Assembly: GCA_014376785.1 (NCBI GenBank)
Contig: JACMQW010000075.1
Location: forward strand, 1 to 63,321
Direction of reading: 5' to 3'
Source of the DNA: Oligoflexia bacterium
GTDB lineage: Bacteria; Bdellovibrionota; UBA1018
DNA length: 63,321 nucleotides
The notes beneath the pieces were generated by a model that was given only the letters and a program-made list of their open reading frames with translations, had not been told where the DNA came from and did no database searches. How positions within the stretch are numbered: the stretch's first letter is position 1; each line of letters starts with the position of its first letter. A program made the position numbers and the translations under genes. Shown one piece after another: positions 43,387-52,319 of this stretch.

Positions 43387-43713
43387 CTAAGAAACGGCTT
43401 CTTCTGGCTCTTCTGCTTTAAGAGTGCCTTCTTCTTGGCTTTCACTTTCGCCAAAAAAATCACGTTTCAACTCGTCTTCGAGTTTCTTCACCGCAATTTC
43501 GCGTACAATTTGGAACATCTCTGACTCGCTGGTCCGGTACAGCTCACAGAGTCGTCGGAAAGTGGCGATAGGGGGCGATGATAGTCCTCGCTCCCAGTTG
43601 GAAACGAATTGAGAGGATTTATAGCCGAGTACGGATGCCACTTCTTTCTGCGAAAGACCGACATTTAAACGAGATTTTCGCAGAAAATCACCTAAATCAT
43701 ATCCTCGAACCAT
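43387..43713 (-). CDS. XRE-family DNA-binding regulator
   Basis: A 108-residue helix-turn-helix protein with the XRE pattern LRKSRLNVGLSQKEVASVLG and YKSSQFVSNWERGLSSPP, followed by a helix and an acidic C-terminal tail (Glu-rich). Such proteins bind operators as dimers and often regulate their own gene. I used ATG 43713 with GGGAG upstream; a TTG nine codons earlier is less likely. Upstream bases contain TGTAAACA, a small palindrome that might be an operator. It is convergent with lpxC. The target genes are unknown. Confidence 0.85.
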   Translation of the reverse strand: MVRGYDLGDFLRKSRLNVGLSQKEVASVLGYKSSQFVSNWERGLSSPPIATFRRLCELYRTSESEMFQIVREIAVKKLEDELKRDFFGESESQEEGTLKAEEPEEAVS

Positions 43714-43843
43714 GAACAGTCTCCCGAGATTGACTGACAAAATGTTTACAAACTCTACGGTAACAGGTCTTTTTAGATAGGAAATAGCTCAAACGCTTGG
43801 TTATTTATTCCTCACCTCGAAAGTGTTGAGCTTTTAAATCGGT

Positions 43844-43872
43844 TTGACTGCAGCCGACCTCTCCCTTAGTTT
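43844..43872 (+). promoter_or_regulatory. Promoter of the tRNA-Pro gene
   Basis: TTGACT (43844-43849), a 17-base spacer and TAGTTT (43867-43872) end 10 bases before the tRNA gene. Confidence 0.6.
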
Positions 43873-43882
43873 TTTACTCGGA

Positions 43883-43960
43883 CGGGACGTAGCGCAGCCT
43901 GGCTAGCGCACTTGCATGGGGTGCAAGGGGTCGGAGGTTCGAATCCTCTCGTCCCGACCA
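43883..43960 (+). tRNA. tRNA-Pro (anticodon GGG), CCA encoded
   Basis: The cloverleaf is complete: acceptor arms CGGGACG and CGTCCCG, D stem GCGC/GCGC, anticodon stem CTTGC/GCAAG with loop ATGGGGT giving anticodon GGG, T arm GGAGG-TTCGAAT-CCTCT, discriminator A and an encoded CCA end. It reads CCC and CCU codons and resembles E. coli proL along its length. Confidence 0.97.
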
Positions 43961-43964
43961 ACTG

Positions 43965-43999
43965 AAAGCCGATCCGTCAAAAACGGATCGGCTTTTTTT
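43965..43999 (+). terminator. Terminator after tRNA-Pro
   Basis: A 13-bp stem AAAGCCGATCCGT/ACGGATCGGCTTT with a 5-base loop and a T-run, immediately after the tRNA. Confidence 0.95.
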
Positions 44000-44045
44000 C
44001 GTAACGAGTTCTAAGGTCGACGCCCAAAACTTTCGAAAAGAAAAT

Positions 44046-45041
44046 ATGAGGAAACGCGCGGAGTTGAGCTTAGAAAATTCTTCCCTTGCCCGAGAGAAGC
44101 TCGAAGGAAGAGTGGTCGGTGGACGCTTTTCTGAATTAGCAAACTACTCTGTTCTATTCGATCATTCGAGGGATGCGATTCTCTTAGTTGATCTGCGGAA
44201 TTATGAGATTTTGGAAACGAATCCCGCCTTTAGAGATTTGCTTCAAACGGATCATTCATTCCATGGGAGAAACTTCACCGCGTGCTTTGGTTTAGAAAGC
44301 GAATCCGAAATCAAAGATTGGATCAGCGCTTCTACTGCAAATGGGCGGGATGAAAAAACAATCGATCTCGTTACTGCATCGGGAGTCATCTTAGAATTTT
44401 CACGAGCCAAAGTCGAACTCGCTGACTACTGTGCTGTCTACCAAATCATTGCGCGCGACGTGACCGAAGAGCGGTCCAAATCGGTACTGTTGGAGCGCCA
44501 GTCGCTTACCGACGAAATGACGGGTCTTTCGAACTTTCGATCCTTTAGAGCAAGGCTCGCGCTCGAGCATGAACGCGCTGTCAAAAAAAACCGACCTTAC
44601 TCCATTGCATTTTTCGATGTGGATCATTTCAAGCACTTTAACGATAAAAATGGTCATCCTGCGGGCGACGATGCTCTTCGACATATTGCCCGACTTCTTC
44701 GTGAAGTGGCCGGGAGATCGGAGTTCTTAGCCCGTTACGGCGGGGAGGAGTTCGTAGTCCTCTGTGCGAATGTGGGTGCTGAAGCTGCTGCTGAGTTTGC
44801 AGAGCGAGCTCGCTCTGCCATTTCGACCGCAAAATTCTCCCATGGTGATTCCCAACCTCTGGGGATAGTCAGTGTGAGCATCGGCGTGGCCGCGCTGGAA
44901 GTCGGTGAAACTGCCGACGATGTTCTAAAAAGAGCGGACCATGCGCTCTATTGTGCGAAACAGCAGGGCAGAAACCGAGTCTCCGTGAGTGTGACCGGCG
45001 AAGTTTCAGAAGTAAAAACGTTGAATTTCAAGAAACCTTAA
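44046..45041 (+). CDS. PAS-GGDEF diguanylate cyclase
   Basis: The 331 residues have an N-terminal PAS domain (LFDHSRDAILLVDLRNYEI to about residue 150) and a C-terminal GGDEF domain (DEMTGLSNFRSFR to the end). The active-site loop is RYGGEEF, a functional GGEEF variant, and the metal Asp is in IAFFDVDHFKHFND, so the protein should make cyclic di-GMP from GTP. The product-inhibition I-site (RxxD five residues before GGEEF) reads RSEF, so feedback may be lost. There is no membrane helix or receiver domain, so the PAS domain is the likely sensor. No good ribosome site precedes ATG 44046. Confidence 0.93.
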   Translation: MRKRAELSLENSSLAREKLEGRVVGGRFSELANYSVLFDHSRDAILLVDLRNYEILETNPAFRDLLQTDHSFHGRNFTACFGLESESEIKDWISASTANGRDEKTIDLVTASGVILEFSRAKVELADYCAVYQIIARDVTEERSKSVLLERQSLTDEMTGLSNFRSFRARLALEHERAVKKNRPYSIAFFDVDHFKHFNDKNGHPAGDDALRHIARLLREVAGRSEFLARYGGEEFVVLCANVGAEAAAEFAERARSAISTAKFSHGDSQPLGIVSVSIGVAALEVGETADDVLKRADHALYCAKQQGRNRVSVSVTGEVSEVKTLNFKKP

Positions 45042-45089
45042 AACAGTTCGGTCCATTGAGTTTCTAATTCATTCCGGTACGCTGGGACC

Positions 45090-45902
45090 ATGAGCGTAAA
45101 ACGAGTTAATCGAACCCCGGGGAATCTGGCGAGATTCATGATTAGCGCGGCTGTCCTAATCTCGATTATGCCGCTGACCTCTCGCGCCGGAATCCGCATC
45201 ATCAGTGACATCGACGACACCACAAAAATTGCTCACATCAGCTCCGCACCAGTGGCAACATGGAATGCCCTCTTTTCCTCTGCCGCTTTTGCCGGAATGT
45301 CCGAACTCTACCGCTCGATGGTAGGCCCCCGGGACTATTCGATCGCTTACCTCACTGGTGCACCGATATTACTGAGATCAAATATCGAAAATTTTCTCTC
45401 TCGAAACAACTTTCCGGATGGCGAGCTTTTCATTCGGAATTTTCTTTTTGATGAAAACCTCCTGGCCTTTAAGAAACGAATCATTCTTGAGCAAATGAAA
45501 GCTCACCCAGAGGATGATTTTATCTTCATCGGTGATGATACGCAGGGCGATTTCATTGCGTATGATGAAACGTTTCAAGCCGAATCCGATCGGATCCTTG
45601 CCATCTATATTCGGAGCGTGTCGGGAAGGCCCGTACCCCCTTCAGCATTTGGGTTTACCACGGCGTATGATCTCGTTCGGACCGAGTACGCGATGAACCG
45701 GTTCACGGTCGCCGAAGCTGCGCCCATCGCGCACGCGATCTTATCAGAGTCTATCGATGGGCAGATCATTCCCGCGTACACACACTGTCCTGCGCCTTTT
45801 GTTCGCGAATTCTCAATGACAAAAATCGAGGAATGGGGCGCGCTCATCGACAAACGGGTGGAAAAGATCTGTGAAGGTCGTTCCCAAAAAGAGAAGAACT
45901 GA
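45090..45902 (+). CDS. Secreted App1-like phosphatase (DUF2183)
   Basis: The 270 residues begin with a signal peptide (FMISAAVLISIMPLTSRAG) and contain the catalytic domain named for yeast App1, a phosphatidate phosphatase: ISDIDDTTK is the DxDxT nucleophile motif of HAD phosphatases, YLTGAPILLRSNIENFL is the second motif, and FIFIGDDTQGDFIAY holds the acidic metal motif. It would act in the periplasm or outside, and a lipid phosphate substrate is plausible by family. DedA lies two bases after its stop, so both may belong to one lipid-handling unit. Confidence 0.88.
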   Translation: MSVKRVNRTPGNLARFMISAAVLISIMPLTSRAGIRIISDIDDTTKIAHISSAPVATWNALFSSAAFAGMSELYRSMVGPRDYSIAYLTGAPILLRSNIENFLSRNNFPDGELFIRNFLFDENLLAFKKRIILEQMKAHPEDDFIFIGDDTQGDFIAYDETFQAESDRILAIYIRSVSGRPVPPSAFGFTTAYDLVRTEYAMNRFTVAEAAPIAHAILSESIDGQIIPAYTHCPAPFVREFSMTKIEEWGALIDKRVEKICEGRSQKEKN

Positions 45903-45904
45903 GC

Positions 45905-46510
45905 ATGCCTGTTTGGATACATGATGCACTCAGTGCCGCGAACCCTTATTTCTATCCGATGATTTTTTGCGCACTTTATTTTGCCGGATTAGGTGCGCCC
46001 ATCTCGGCTGACTTTGTCCTTTTGACCGTAGGATATGTTGCCTATCAGGGGCAGGCAAGTTACGGCGTCCTGATCCCGCTCAGTATTGTCGGGATTCTAT
46101 CTAGCGATGTGACGATGTATTGGATCGCTCGTCATTTCGGTAGGACGTTGGCTGAGCGCTGGCCCCTTTCCAAGATTATTACGCCGGCGAAGCTTGAAAA
46201 AGCCGAATGGAAATTTTCAAATCAGGGTTATCGCGTCGTTTTTCTAGCGCGTTTTATGCCAGGAATTCGCACGGTCTTCATGTTTACTTCCGGGCTTCTC
46301 CGCTTAGACTTCAAAAAATTTCTGCTCGCGGATGCTCTGGGCGCCTTTATTGTCATTCCCGTGATCCTCTTTTCCGTAAAGTGGGTGGCTGGAAATGTGG
46401 AAGCGCTCCACGCTCATATCGCTCAGGGACAGTGGATGATTCTCGGAGCAGCGCTGGTCGCAATTGCGGTGACTGTCTTAATCAGGAAGAGTCGAAAGGT
46501 GATTAAATGA
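45905..46510 (+). CDS. DedA-family membrane protein
   Basis: The 201 residues show the DedA pattern: re-entrant helix segment YFAGLGAPISADFVLLTVGY near the N-terminus, then GRTLAERWPLSK, VVFLARFMPGIRTVFMFTSGLL with the conserved Arg in FxxRFxPGxR form, and two C-terminal helices. DedA proteins move lipids across the inner membrane, such as undecaprenyl phosphate or phospholipids, driven by the proton force. The last four bases overlap the start of the decayed GGT gene. Confidence 0.92.
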   Translation: MPVWIHDALSAANPYFYPMIFCALYFAGLGAPISADFVLLTVGYVAYQGQASYGVLIPLSIVGILSSDVTMYWIARHFGRTLAERWPLSKIITPAKLEKAEWKFSNQGYRVVFLARFMPGIRTVFMFTSGLLRLDFKKFLLADALGAFIVIPVILFSVKWVAGNVEALHAHIAQGQWMILGAALVAIAVTVLIRKSRKVIK

Positions 46511-47663
46511 AATGGACATTCCGCATCGGAGTTTTTGCATTTGCTTTCCTCCAGTTCAGTTGTTCTTCCGCTCTTCATTCGGCCAAACCCGGAGCGAATC
46601 CGTATGAACCCCGATTTGCAGTCACGGCGGATCCGGTAAGCCGCACCTTAACTGAGGCGCGAGGGGGTCGCTGGGCTATTTCTACTCAAGGCCGCGCAGC
46701 TACTGATGCCGCTGCAAAAGTTTTCGCAGAGGGGGGGAATATTATCGATGCCGCGGTAGCCGCATCTTTCACTATTTCTGTCGAAAGGCCTCAATCTACG
46801 GGAATTGGCGGGGGCGGATTTATGCTCTACCGAGTTACAAAATCAGGGGAGACTTTCGCGATTGATTTTCGGGAGCGGGCTCCGATTCGGGCACACGAAA
46901 GAATGTTTCTAAATCCCGATGGCAGCGTTATGCGGAATAAATCTTTAGTCGGCATACAGGCTTCAGGCGTTCCTGGCTTAGTGGCCGGATTGAGTGAAAT
47001 TCATTAACGCTTCGGACGATTAAAATTTAGCCAGGTCTTGCAACCTTCGATCGAACTTGCTCGGGGTGGCACGGAGGTTACGGAGGAGCTTTCCGAAGCC
47101 CTGACCGAAAAGAAATCCAGCCTAGAGTTTTTCCCAGAATCCCGCGCTATTTTTTTGAAAAAGAACGGTTCGTTACCGGTTCTCGGTGAACCGGGATTTT
47201 ATTGAATAATGAGATGGACGATTTTTCGGCGAAACCCGGAGCGAGTAATCTATTTAGTGCGATCGGTTCTCGAGCAAAAGCTATTCAGCCCGGTAAGACG
47301 CCTCTCAGCTCGATGTCTCCCACCATTATTCTAGAAAAGGGTTTACCTATTCTTGCAGTCGGTGCTCCGGGAGGCACTCGAATCATCTCATGCGTCGCTC
47401 AGACGATTCTAAATCACCTGGTTTACGGAATGTCGCTCTACGATTCTGTGAATGCCCTGCGCATCCACGAGCAATGGAAGCCAGATGTCTTGTACGTTGA
47501 GAATCCAGGCCTTTCCACTGAGACAGAGAATAAACTGCAAAAGCTTGGGTGGAAAATCGAACATGGTGACGCGGATTGTGCGGTCATGGCAGTTTCGAAA
47601 GAGGGTTCTGGCTTAAACGCAGTTGCCGAACCTCGATACCAGGGAAAATCACTGGCGCAGTAA
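46507..47663 (+). pseudogene. ggt: Decayed gamma-glutamyltransferase (GGT) gene
   Basis: Two reading frames match opposite ends of GGT. The first (46507-47007) has a lipoprotein-like start and the segments GGNIIDAAVAASFTISVERPQ, GIGGGGFMLY and AIDFRERAP. It stops at TAA 47005, but the same frame continues with RFGRLKFSQVLQPSIELARGG to a second stop at 47203. The second (from about 47193, ending 47663) is in another frame and encodes GILLNNEMDDFSAKPG, PLSSMSPTIIL and GAPGGTRII. Some 200-230 codons between them are missing, including the autocatalytic Thr. So there is one nonsense change, one large deletion and a frame shift. A functional product is not possible. Confidence 0.93.
47176..47194. 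repeat. Inverted repeat at the GGT deletion junction
   Basis: CCGGTTC-TCGGT-GAACCGG, a perfect 7-bp inverted repeat, lies exactly where the N-terminal and C-terminal GGT homology meet. Confidence 0.8.
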
Positions 47664-47677
47664 TTAGAATTCAGGAA

Positions 47678-48502
47678 TTAATGAAAACATTCCGGGATAC
47701 GACCTTTCAGATTTGAAAGAACCGTTTTAAAAGTTTTGCCGTTTGACCTCATGGTAGACCAGTACTTGCCTAAGGTCGTCTCGATGTTCCCGGTTGGATT
47801 CGTGACCTCGATTCTCCGGTGCATGATCCAGAGGCCGAGGTTTAAATTTGCATAAGCGTCGAGTAGCGTGCGCTCTGGATTTCCGCTCTTTTTCTTCAGC
47901 GCGTAGTCTTGAATCGCCATTACCCTGTCCTCCGACCAACTCACATCTCCACCCAAATACCGATAGGCACCCACATCGGTGTAGGAAAGTTGAAGAAACC
48001 CTTCGGAACGGATTTGTTGACCGGTGATTGGGTCGATTCCCATCGTGTCTTCTAGGTAGATGGCGGTGCGATTTCTGCCAGACTCCGGTCCTGCGATGGA
48101 CCAGAGGAGGGAGGACCAAAATTTTTCACGTTCCCCACGGTCCAGGGCCGCCCAGTTCGGACACACCACGGACATTCTACTGGCCCCGAGGCTAAGAAGT
48201 CCGGGATAAGTACCCGCCACGACGTTTTCAACATGGAGAGTGTAATCTTGGATCCAGCCCTGAATCACTTGAGCCGGAACATGCGGGGGTGTGGACGGAG
48301 ACGGGGGATGGTGAGCTGGAGTTCGGGTCGGCACCGGAAATGGGGACGGGCTGGGAGAGGGCGTCGGCGCTGGCAGGGGTGGCGGGGCAACTGTCGGTAA
48401 AGGTTGGGGTTCCTGGCTCCGGGCGCGGCCGAAGGCCTGCGCGGACGAAATCGAAAGGAAGGTCGAAAAGAGTACGGCGGCGATTAAGCGGAGTTTCTCC
48501 AT
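47678..48502 (-). CDS. Secreted protein, possible lysozyme-like fold
   Basis: The 274 residues have a signal peptide (LRLIAAVLFSTFLSISSAQA), a Pro/Ser-rich linker of about 45 residues with a repeated PSPSP pattern, and a C-terminal domain of about 190 residues. That domain has SIAGPESGRNRT and, 30 residues on, SEGFLQLSYTD, an arrangement like the Glu-Ser and Gly-Leu-Gln motifs of SLT/goose lysozyme folds, where the Glu is catalytic. The match is by eye and weak. If right, it would cut peptidoglycan. I used ATG 48502 so that the signal sequence is at the start. Confidence 0.6.
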   Translation of the reverse strand: MEKLRLIAAVLFSTFLSISSAQAFGRARSQEPQPLPTVAPPPLPAPTPSPSPSPFPVPTRTPAHHPPSPSTPPHVPAQVIQGWIQDYTLHVENVVAGTYPGLLSLGASRMSVVCPNWAALDRGEREKFWSSLLWSIAGPESGRNRTAIYLEDTMGIDPITGQQIRSEGFLQLSYTDVGAYRYLGGDVSWSEDRVMAIQDYALKKKSGNPERTLLDAYANLNLGLWIMHRRIEVTNPTGNIETTLGKYWSTMRSNGKTFKTVLSNLKGRIPECFH

Positions 48503-48646
48503 AACCCGCTTTTCGGTTTTTCCGATGAGTGGGTGAACAGGCAGCAATTGCCCACGCAGACGACAAAAATGACACGGTACGGATTGATCCCCTCGCAGTA
48601 GCGTTACGAGTGTGCTAAACGCCTCTTAACTTTGGGGGTCCCAGCC

Positions 48647-50449
48647 ATGCGTTCAGTATTATTGGTCATATCTATCGCCTTATTCACGAACTTCTTTCCG
48701 CTAGCGTGGGCGGACAATAAAGCGATCTATCTTTCGAACGAACGCCCATTGGACCTGACTTCTCTGTGGAAATCGTTTGGTGACGATCAATCCGAAATTC
48801 AGGAAATGACAAAGCAGCTCAAAGACGAGTTCGGCTTTAGTACCCCGGGTGCATCGCTTCACTTTTTCGGAACTCAGCAGACCCCCGGCTTGAAAACGCT
48901 TAAAGCAGAACTCTTTATTTCTGGCATTCCGGTACATGGCGCCCTCCTCTCCAAGCACACATTTGATTCAGGCACTCATTCTTTCACCGGCGATATGCCT
49001 TCGTCGAATTTTTCCGAAGCCACTCCGAAAATTACCCCAAGCCAGGCTCTCGCCATTTCATCGCTCTACTCAACGAACCCGATTCGCTCCGCACCCGTGC
49101 TCAAGTACCTTCCGAGCAGTGATGCAGCCCGAAATGACCTCGTCTGGTGGATTGATTATCGTTCTACAGATGTCGAAAATCCCGGCACCCAAGTCATTAT
49201 CAATGCGATGAGTGGACAAGTGATTGGGAGCCTTTCTTCGCTTCACACCGTGAAGGAAACAAAAGTTTACAACGCTCATGAATCCGGAATTGCGATTGGC
49301 TTTACCGCTTCCAGTGGGAAAGCTCCCGTTCGGGCTTCGCGTGACGTGAGATCTATTCGAAGTGCGTCGATTCGTGGGCTCTTAGAAGAGGGTAGCAAGC
49401 GCTACTTCAACATTGGTTTTAAGCAATTGAGAGACAACCGCGTTCAGCCCGAAGTGGATGGTTGCGATATTCTAGAGTTGGTCGATAACCAAAAATGGAA
49501 GATCACGCGTAAGTTAAAGATCGACGATTGCGTAGCGACGATAAAAGGAAAAAACGAAATCGGAGCGAAAGCTTGCCAAATTATCAGTGCGGCTGATGGA
49601 AGTTTTATAAGCATCACTCCGCCAAACTGTGAAGTTTACGCAGTAGACGGAAAAGTAGTCGGTCATCCTGATGCTTCGGCCGACGCCGCCACCGACAACA
49701 GCAATGCGGTCTACGAATATTTCAGCGATCGGTTCGGCCGAAGAAGCTATGACGGAACCAATTCCGTACTCCGTTCGGTTGTGAAAGTCGGTCTGGGATT
49801 CAACAACGCGGCTTGGATCAGCGATCTAGGATTTATGGTCTACGGTTTCGGTGACGGCGAGAACATGGGCGACTTCACGAAGCTCGTCGATATTGCCGGA
49901 CATGAGATGACCCACGGAGTGGTGGATACGACTGCAAAACTCACGATGATGGATGAGCCTGGAGCGGTTAACGAAGCGACGGCTGACTATTTCGGACTTC
50001 AAATTTCGCGAACCAATAATTGGATCATGGGTGAGCACATTTATTTGAAAGATCCGAAGAGAATTATGAGATCCCTGTGGAAACCATCAGACGTTGCTGC
50101 GGTTTACATGAATTCTCGCGGAGAAAAAGTGACTCGGCCTTACCCGGAGAAGTATTCACAAAAATTCCGGATTGACTCGGGAGAACAATGCGGTGGCGAT
50201 AACGACCGTTGCTTCGTTCACTTTAATTCGACCATTTTGAGTCACGGATACTGGTGGATCAACAGCAAGCTCGGAAAATCCAAGACAGAAGACATTGTGT
50301 TTCGCGCATTGGTTCACTATTACCGCCCGAACACGGGATTTAAAGAAGCGGGTAAAGCACTCCGGCAGGCATGCGTCGATCTGCATGGTTCAAACGATCC
50401 ATCCACTTGCAAACTTGTAGACGAAGCACTTCGGAACGTCGAAATTTAA
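48647..50449 (+). CDS. M4-family (thermolysin-like) secreted metalloprotease
   Basis: This 600-residue preproprotein has a signal peptide (LLVISIALFTNFFPLAWA), an FTP-type propeptide (about residues 25-210), and the M4 domain. Zinc sites are HEMTH (419-423) and Glu443 in NEATADYF, and the transition-state His is in LSHGYWWI. Several cysteines in the mature part suggest disulfides. M4 enzymes are exported, self-activated proteases, and in a predator or scavenger one would digest prey or host protein. ATG 48647 was preferred to a TTG five codons upstream. Its stop overlaps the convergent SDR gene by four bases. Confidence 0.95.
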   Translation: MRSVLLVISIALFTNFFPLAWADNKAIYLSNERPLDLTSLWKSFGDDQSEIQEMTKQLKDEFGFSTPGASLHFFGTQQTPGLKTLKAELFISGIPVHGALLSKHTFDSGTHSFTGDMPSSNFSEATPKITPSQALAISSLYSTNPIRSAPVLKYLPSSDAARNDLVWWIDYRSTDVENPGTQVIINAMSGQVIGSLSSLHTVKETKVYNAHESGIAIGFTASSGKAPVRASRDVRSIRSASIRGLLEEGSKRYFNIGFKQLRDNRVQPEVDGCDILELVDNQKWKITRKLKIDDCVATIKGKNEIGAKACQIISAADGSFISITPPNCEVYAVDGKVVGHPDASADAATDNSNAVYEYFSDRFGRRSYDGTNSVLRSVVKVGLGFNNAAWISDLGFMVYGFGDGENMGDFTKLVDIAGHEMTHGVVDTTAKLTMMDEPGAVNEATADYFGLQISRTNNWIMGEHIYLKDPKRIMRSLWKPSDVAAVYMNSRGEKVTRPYPEKYSQKFRIDSGEQCGGDNDRCFVHFNSTILSHGYWWINSKLGKSKTEDIVFRALVHYYRPNTGFKEAGKALRQACVDLHGSNDPSTCKLVDEALRNVEI

Positions 50450-51465
50450 CCTGATTCTTTGGTCAGTTTTTCTTCGGTCGGTATTTCAAGCGACGGCTCG
50501 CTTTCAGCGTGCTTTGGTTGGCGTTTCAGTCGATGGAGGGCTTCGGCTGTTGTGATTTTCGGCTTAAATCCGAAATCCCTCCGGAATGCTTGGTCTGAGA
50601 TCACCACGGGATATTTGAAGAAGTCGACGAGATGGCGAGGGAAGCGTTGTCCAATAATGCGGAAGCCTTTTAGAACCGCGTTTGAAAAAAATTCAGGTAC
50701 TGGGAAGGGCGTGCCTCCTGCGAGTCGAATCGCATGGGAAATCGGAATCAGTCCCTCACCTGCGATATTATAAATCCCCGACTTTTTTCCTTCGAGTGCG
50801 AGCAGGACCGCCTCCGACATGTCTTCTTCCGAAATGAATTGCCACATCGGATCGTAACCAAGAAGGAGAGGACATACCTGACCTCTCAAGAAAGTCGATA
50901 TTTGGTTCCGAATTCGGTCTCCGATGATGTTCGTTGGCCGCAAAATGACCGTACGAACATCTGGATTTCTTAGTGAGAAGGTTACCGATACATTATCTAA
51001 TTCCACGGCATCCACCACTTCGGGAAAGGTCTGTCCGGCGAGTAGCGGATCTTCCTCAGAAATATAGAGGTGGTTGTGCTGATGAGCTCCATAAACGTGA
51101 AAAGTACTGAGAACGATGAAAGACTTCACCCCATGGTGAAGCGCTAGGTCGAGTAAATTTCGGGTTCCTACGACGTTTGCATGGAACCGCTGATTGCGTC
51201 TGAGATCATTCGTCGTTGAAAGCCTTCCGAGATGAATGACCGCATCGAAGGCGTGTATTCGAAAAAGGTCGGCCATTTTCCGATGCCGATAGTCGACTTG
51301 AAAAAACTTTCCAGGAAACGGTCGATGCGCGGGGAGTGCGCGAGGGTCGACGCCGATGAGCTCATATTTCTCTTTAAGCGTGTCGGCAACAATATCAGCA
51401 AGGCCGCCAGAGGCTCCGGTGATGAGAACGCGCTTCTTCGTTCCTTCAGAATGGGTGGTGCTCAT
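50446..51465 (-). CDS. Extended SDR (epimerase-like), active-site residues missing
   Basis: The 339 residues have a good NAD(P) site (RVLITGASGGLADIVADTL) and the extended SDR body (FDAVIHLGRLSTTNDL, NVVGTRNLLDLALHHGV, FIVLSTFHVYGA, LRPTNIIGD). In place of the catalytic YxxxK motif the sequence is FPEVVDAVELDN, with no Tyr or Lys at the right spacing. It is therefore probably not a normal epimerase, and may be a binding or regulatory SDR or use other residues. It is the last gene of a lipid-related operon and overlaps the acyltransferase gene (ATGA). Confidence 0.85.
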   Translation of the reverse strand: MSTTHSEGTKKRVLITGASGGLADIVADTLKEKYELIGVDPRALPAHRPFPGKFFQVDYRHRKMADLFRIHAFDAVIHLGRLSTTNDLRRNQRFHANVVGTRNLLDLALHHGVKSFIVLSTFHVYGAHQHNHLYISEEDPLLAGQTFPEVVDAVELDNVSVTFSLRNPDVRTVILRPTNIIGDRIRNQISTFLRGQVCPLLLGYDPMWQFISEEDMSEAVLLALEGKKSGIYNIAGEGLIPISHAIRLAGGTPFPVPEFFSNAVLKGFRIIGQRFPRHLVDFFKYPVVISDQAFRRDFGFKPKITTAEALHRLKRQPKHAESEPSLEIPTEEKLTKESG

Positions 51466-52307
51466 AGACCTTTTCCTGTAAAGATTCGTTCGCCTCTGGC
51501 CGCTAATCCAATCTCGATTTCGGCGCGGATGGCATTTTTCACGATTTCTACTTTCGTGTAAACTTCTGCATCCGTTTCATCGTTTGTTCCAGAAAAGTGG
51601 AGGGGTTTGCCGAATCGAATGGTCACTTTTGTCGGGAGAGGAAATGGGCCAATCGGAAGCACGGGTAAGTAAGGGACGCCTATCTTCTTTGCGATTCCGG
51701 TGAGTTTCGAAATGCTTGGTAGCATTTCCTCGCAACCGATCACTGCAATAGGGATAATTGGAGTATTTGTCTCCATTGCAAGTCGTAGAAATCCAGTGCC
51801 GAATCGTTGAAGTTCGTAACGATGCAGGATGGACTTCCCGAGTCCATTCACACCCTCGGGAAATACCATGACGCATTCGTCTCGTTCGAGGAGGTTCTTT
51901 GCGTTGTGACTGTCTCCCGTAATTTGTCCATTCTGAGTAAAGAATGTGCTGATAAACGGAAGTGACGGAGCCCAACGTTCGACCATTCCACGCGCGAGAC
52001 GTGGCGGTTCATGCTCTAAGAGGAGTGAAGTGGCGATTAGCATCCCGTCAATTGGAATTTGACCCGAATGATTCGAGACGAGAAGGCAGCGCCCTTCAGG
52101 GATATTAGAAATTCCATGCGTTACGACGCGAAAATAATGTTTATAAAGCCATATGGTCGAAGCTAGCGAAGCTTTTACGGTTTCGGGACTTACTCCCCAT
52201 GGGTCATAGCCAGTGGATGCAAGGTGCTTGAAAGAGCGTTCCACCTTGGACTTTTCTTCGTCAGATAAGTAAGCGTTGATCAGTTTCTGCTTCCACTGTT
52301 GGAACAT
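51462..52307 (-). CDS. Lysophospholipid/glycerol acyltransferase (PlsC superfamily)
   Basis: This 281-residue acyltransferase has the His-Asp motif as NHSGQIPIDG, with six residues between His and Asp instead of four, then the acceptor motif FPEGVNGLGK. The NHSG..P.DG form is like the MGAT-like branch of the superfamily. It would transfer an acyl chain from acyl-CoA or ACP to a glycerol-type acceptor. It has one hydrophobic segment near the N-terminal region (STIWLYKHYF) and may sit at the membrane. The MFS gene ends 12 bases upstream. Confidence 0.88.
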   Translation of the reverse strand: MFQQWKQKLINAYLSDEEKSKVERSFKHLASTGYDPWGVSPETVKASLASTIWLYKHYFRVVTHGISNIPEGRCLLVSNHSGQIPIDGMLIATSLLLEHEPPRLARGMVERWAPSLPFISTFFTQNGQITGDSHNAKNLLERDECVMVFPEGVNGLGKSILHRYELQRFGTGFLRLAMETNTPIIPIAVIGCEEMLPSISKLTGIAKKIGVPYLPVLPIGPFPLPTKVTIRFGKPLHFSGTNDETDAEVYTKVEIVKNAIRAEIEIGLAARGERIFTGKGL

Positions 52308-52319
52308 GAGTCTCGGCCC

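Noticed and set aside
47202-47663. The C-terminal GGT frame as an independent gene
   Set aside because: It begins with TTG inside the GGT motif GILLNNEMDDF, has no ribosome site, and lacks the catalytic Thr. It is the remains of the downstream half of the pseudogene.
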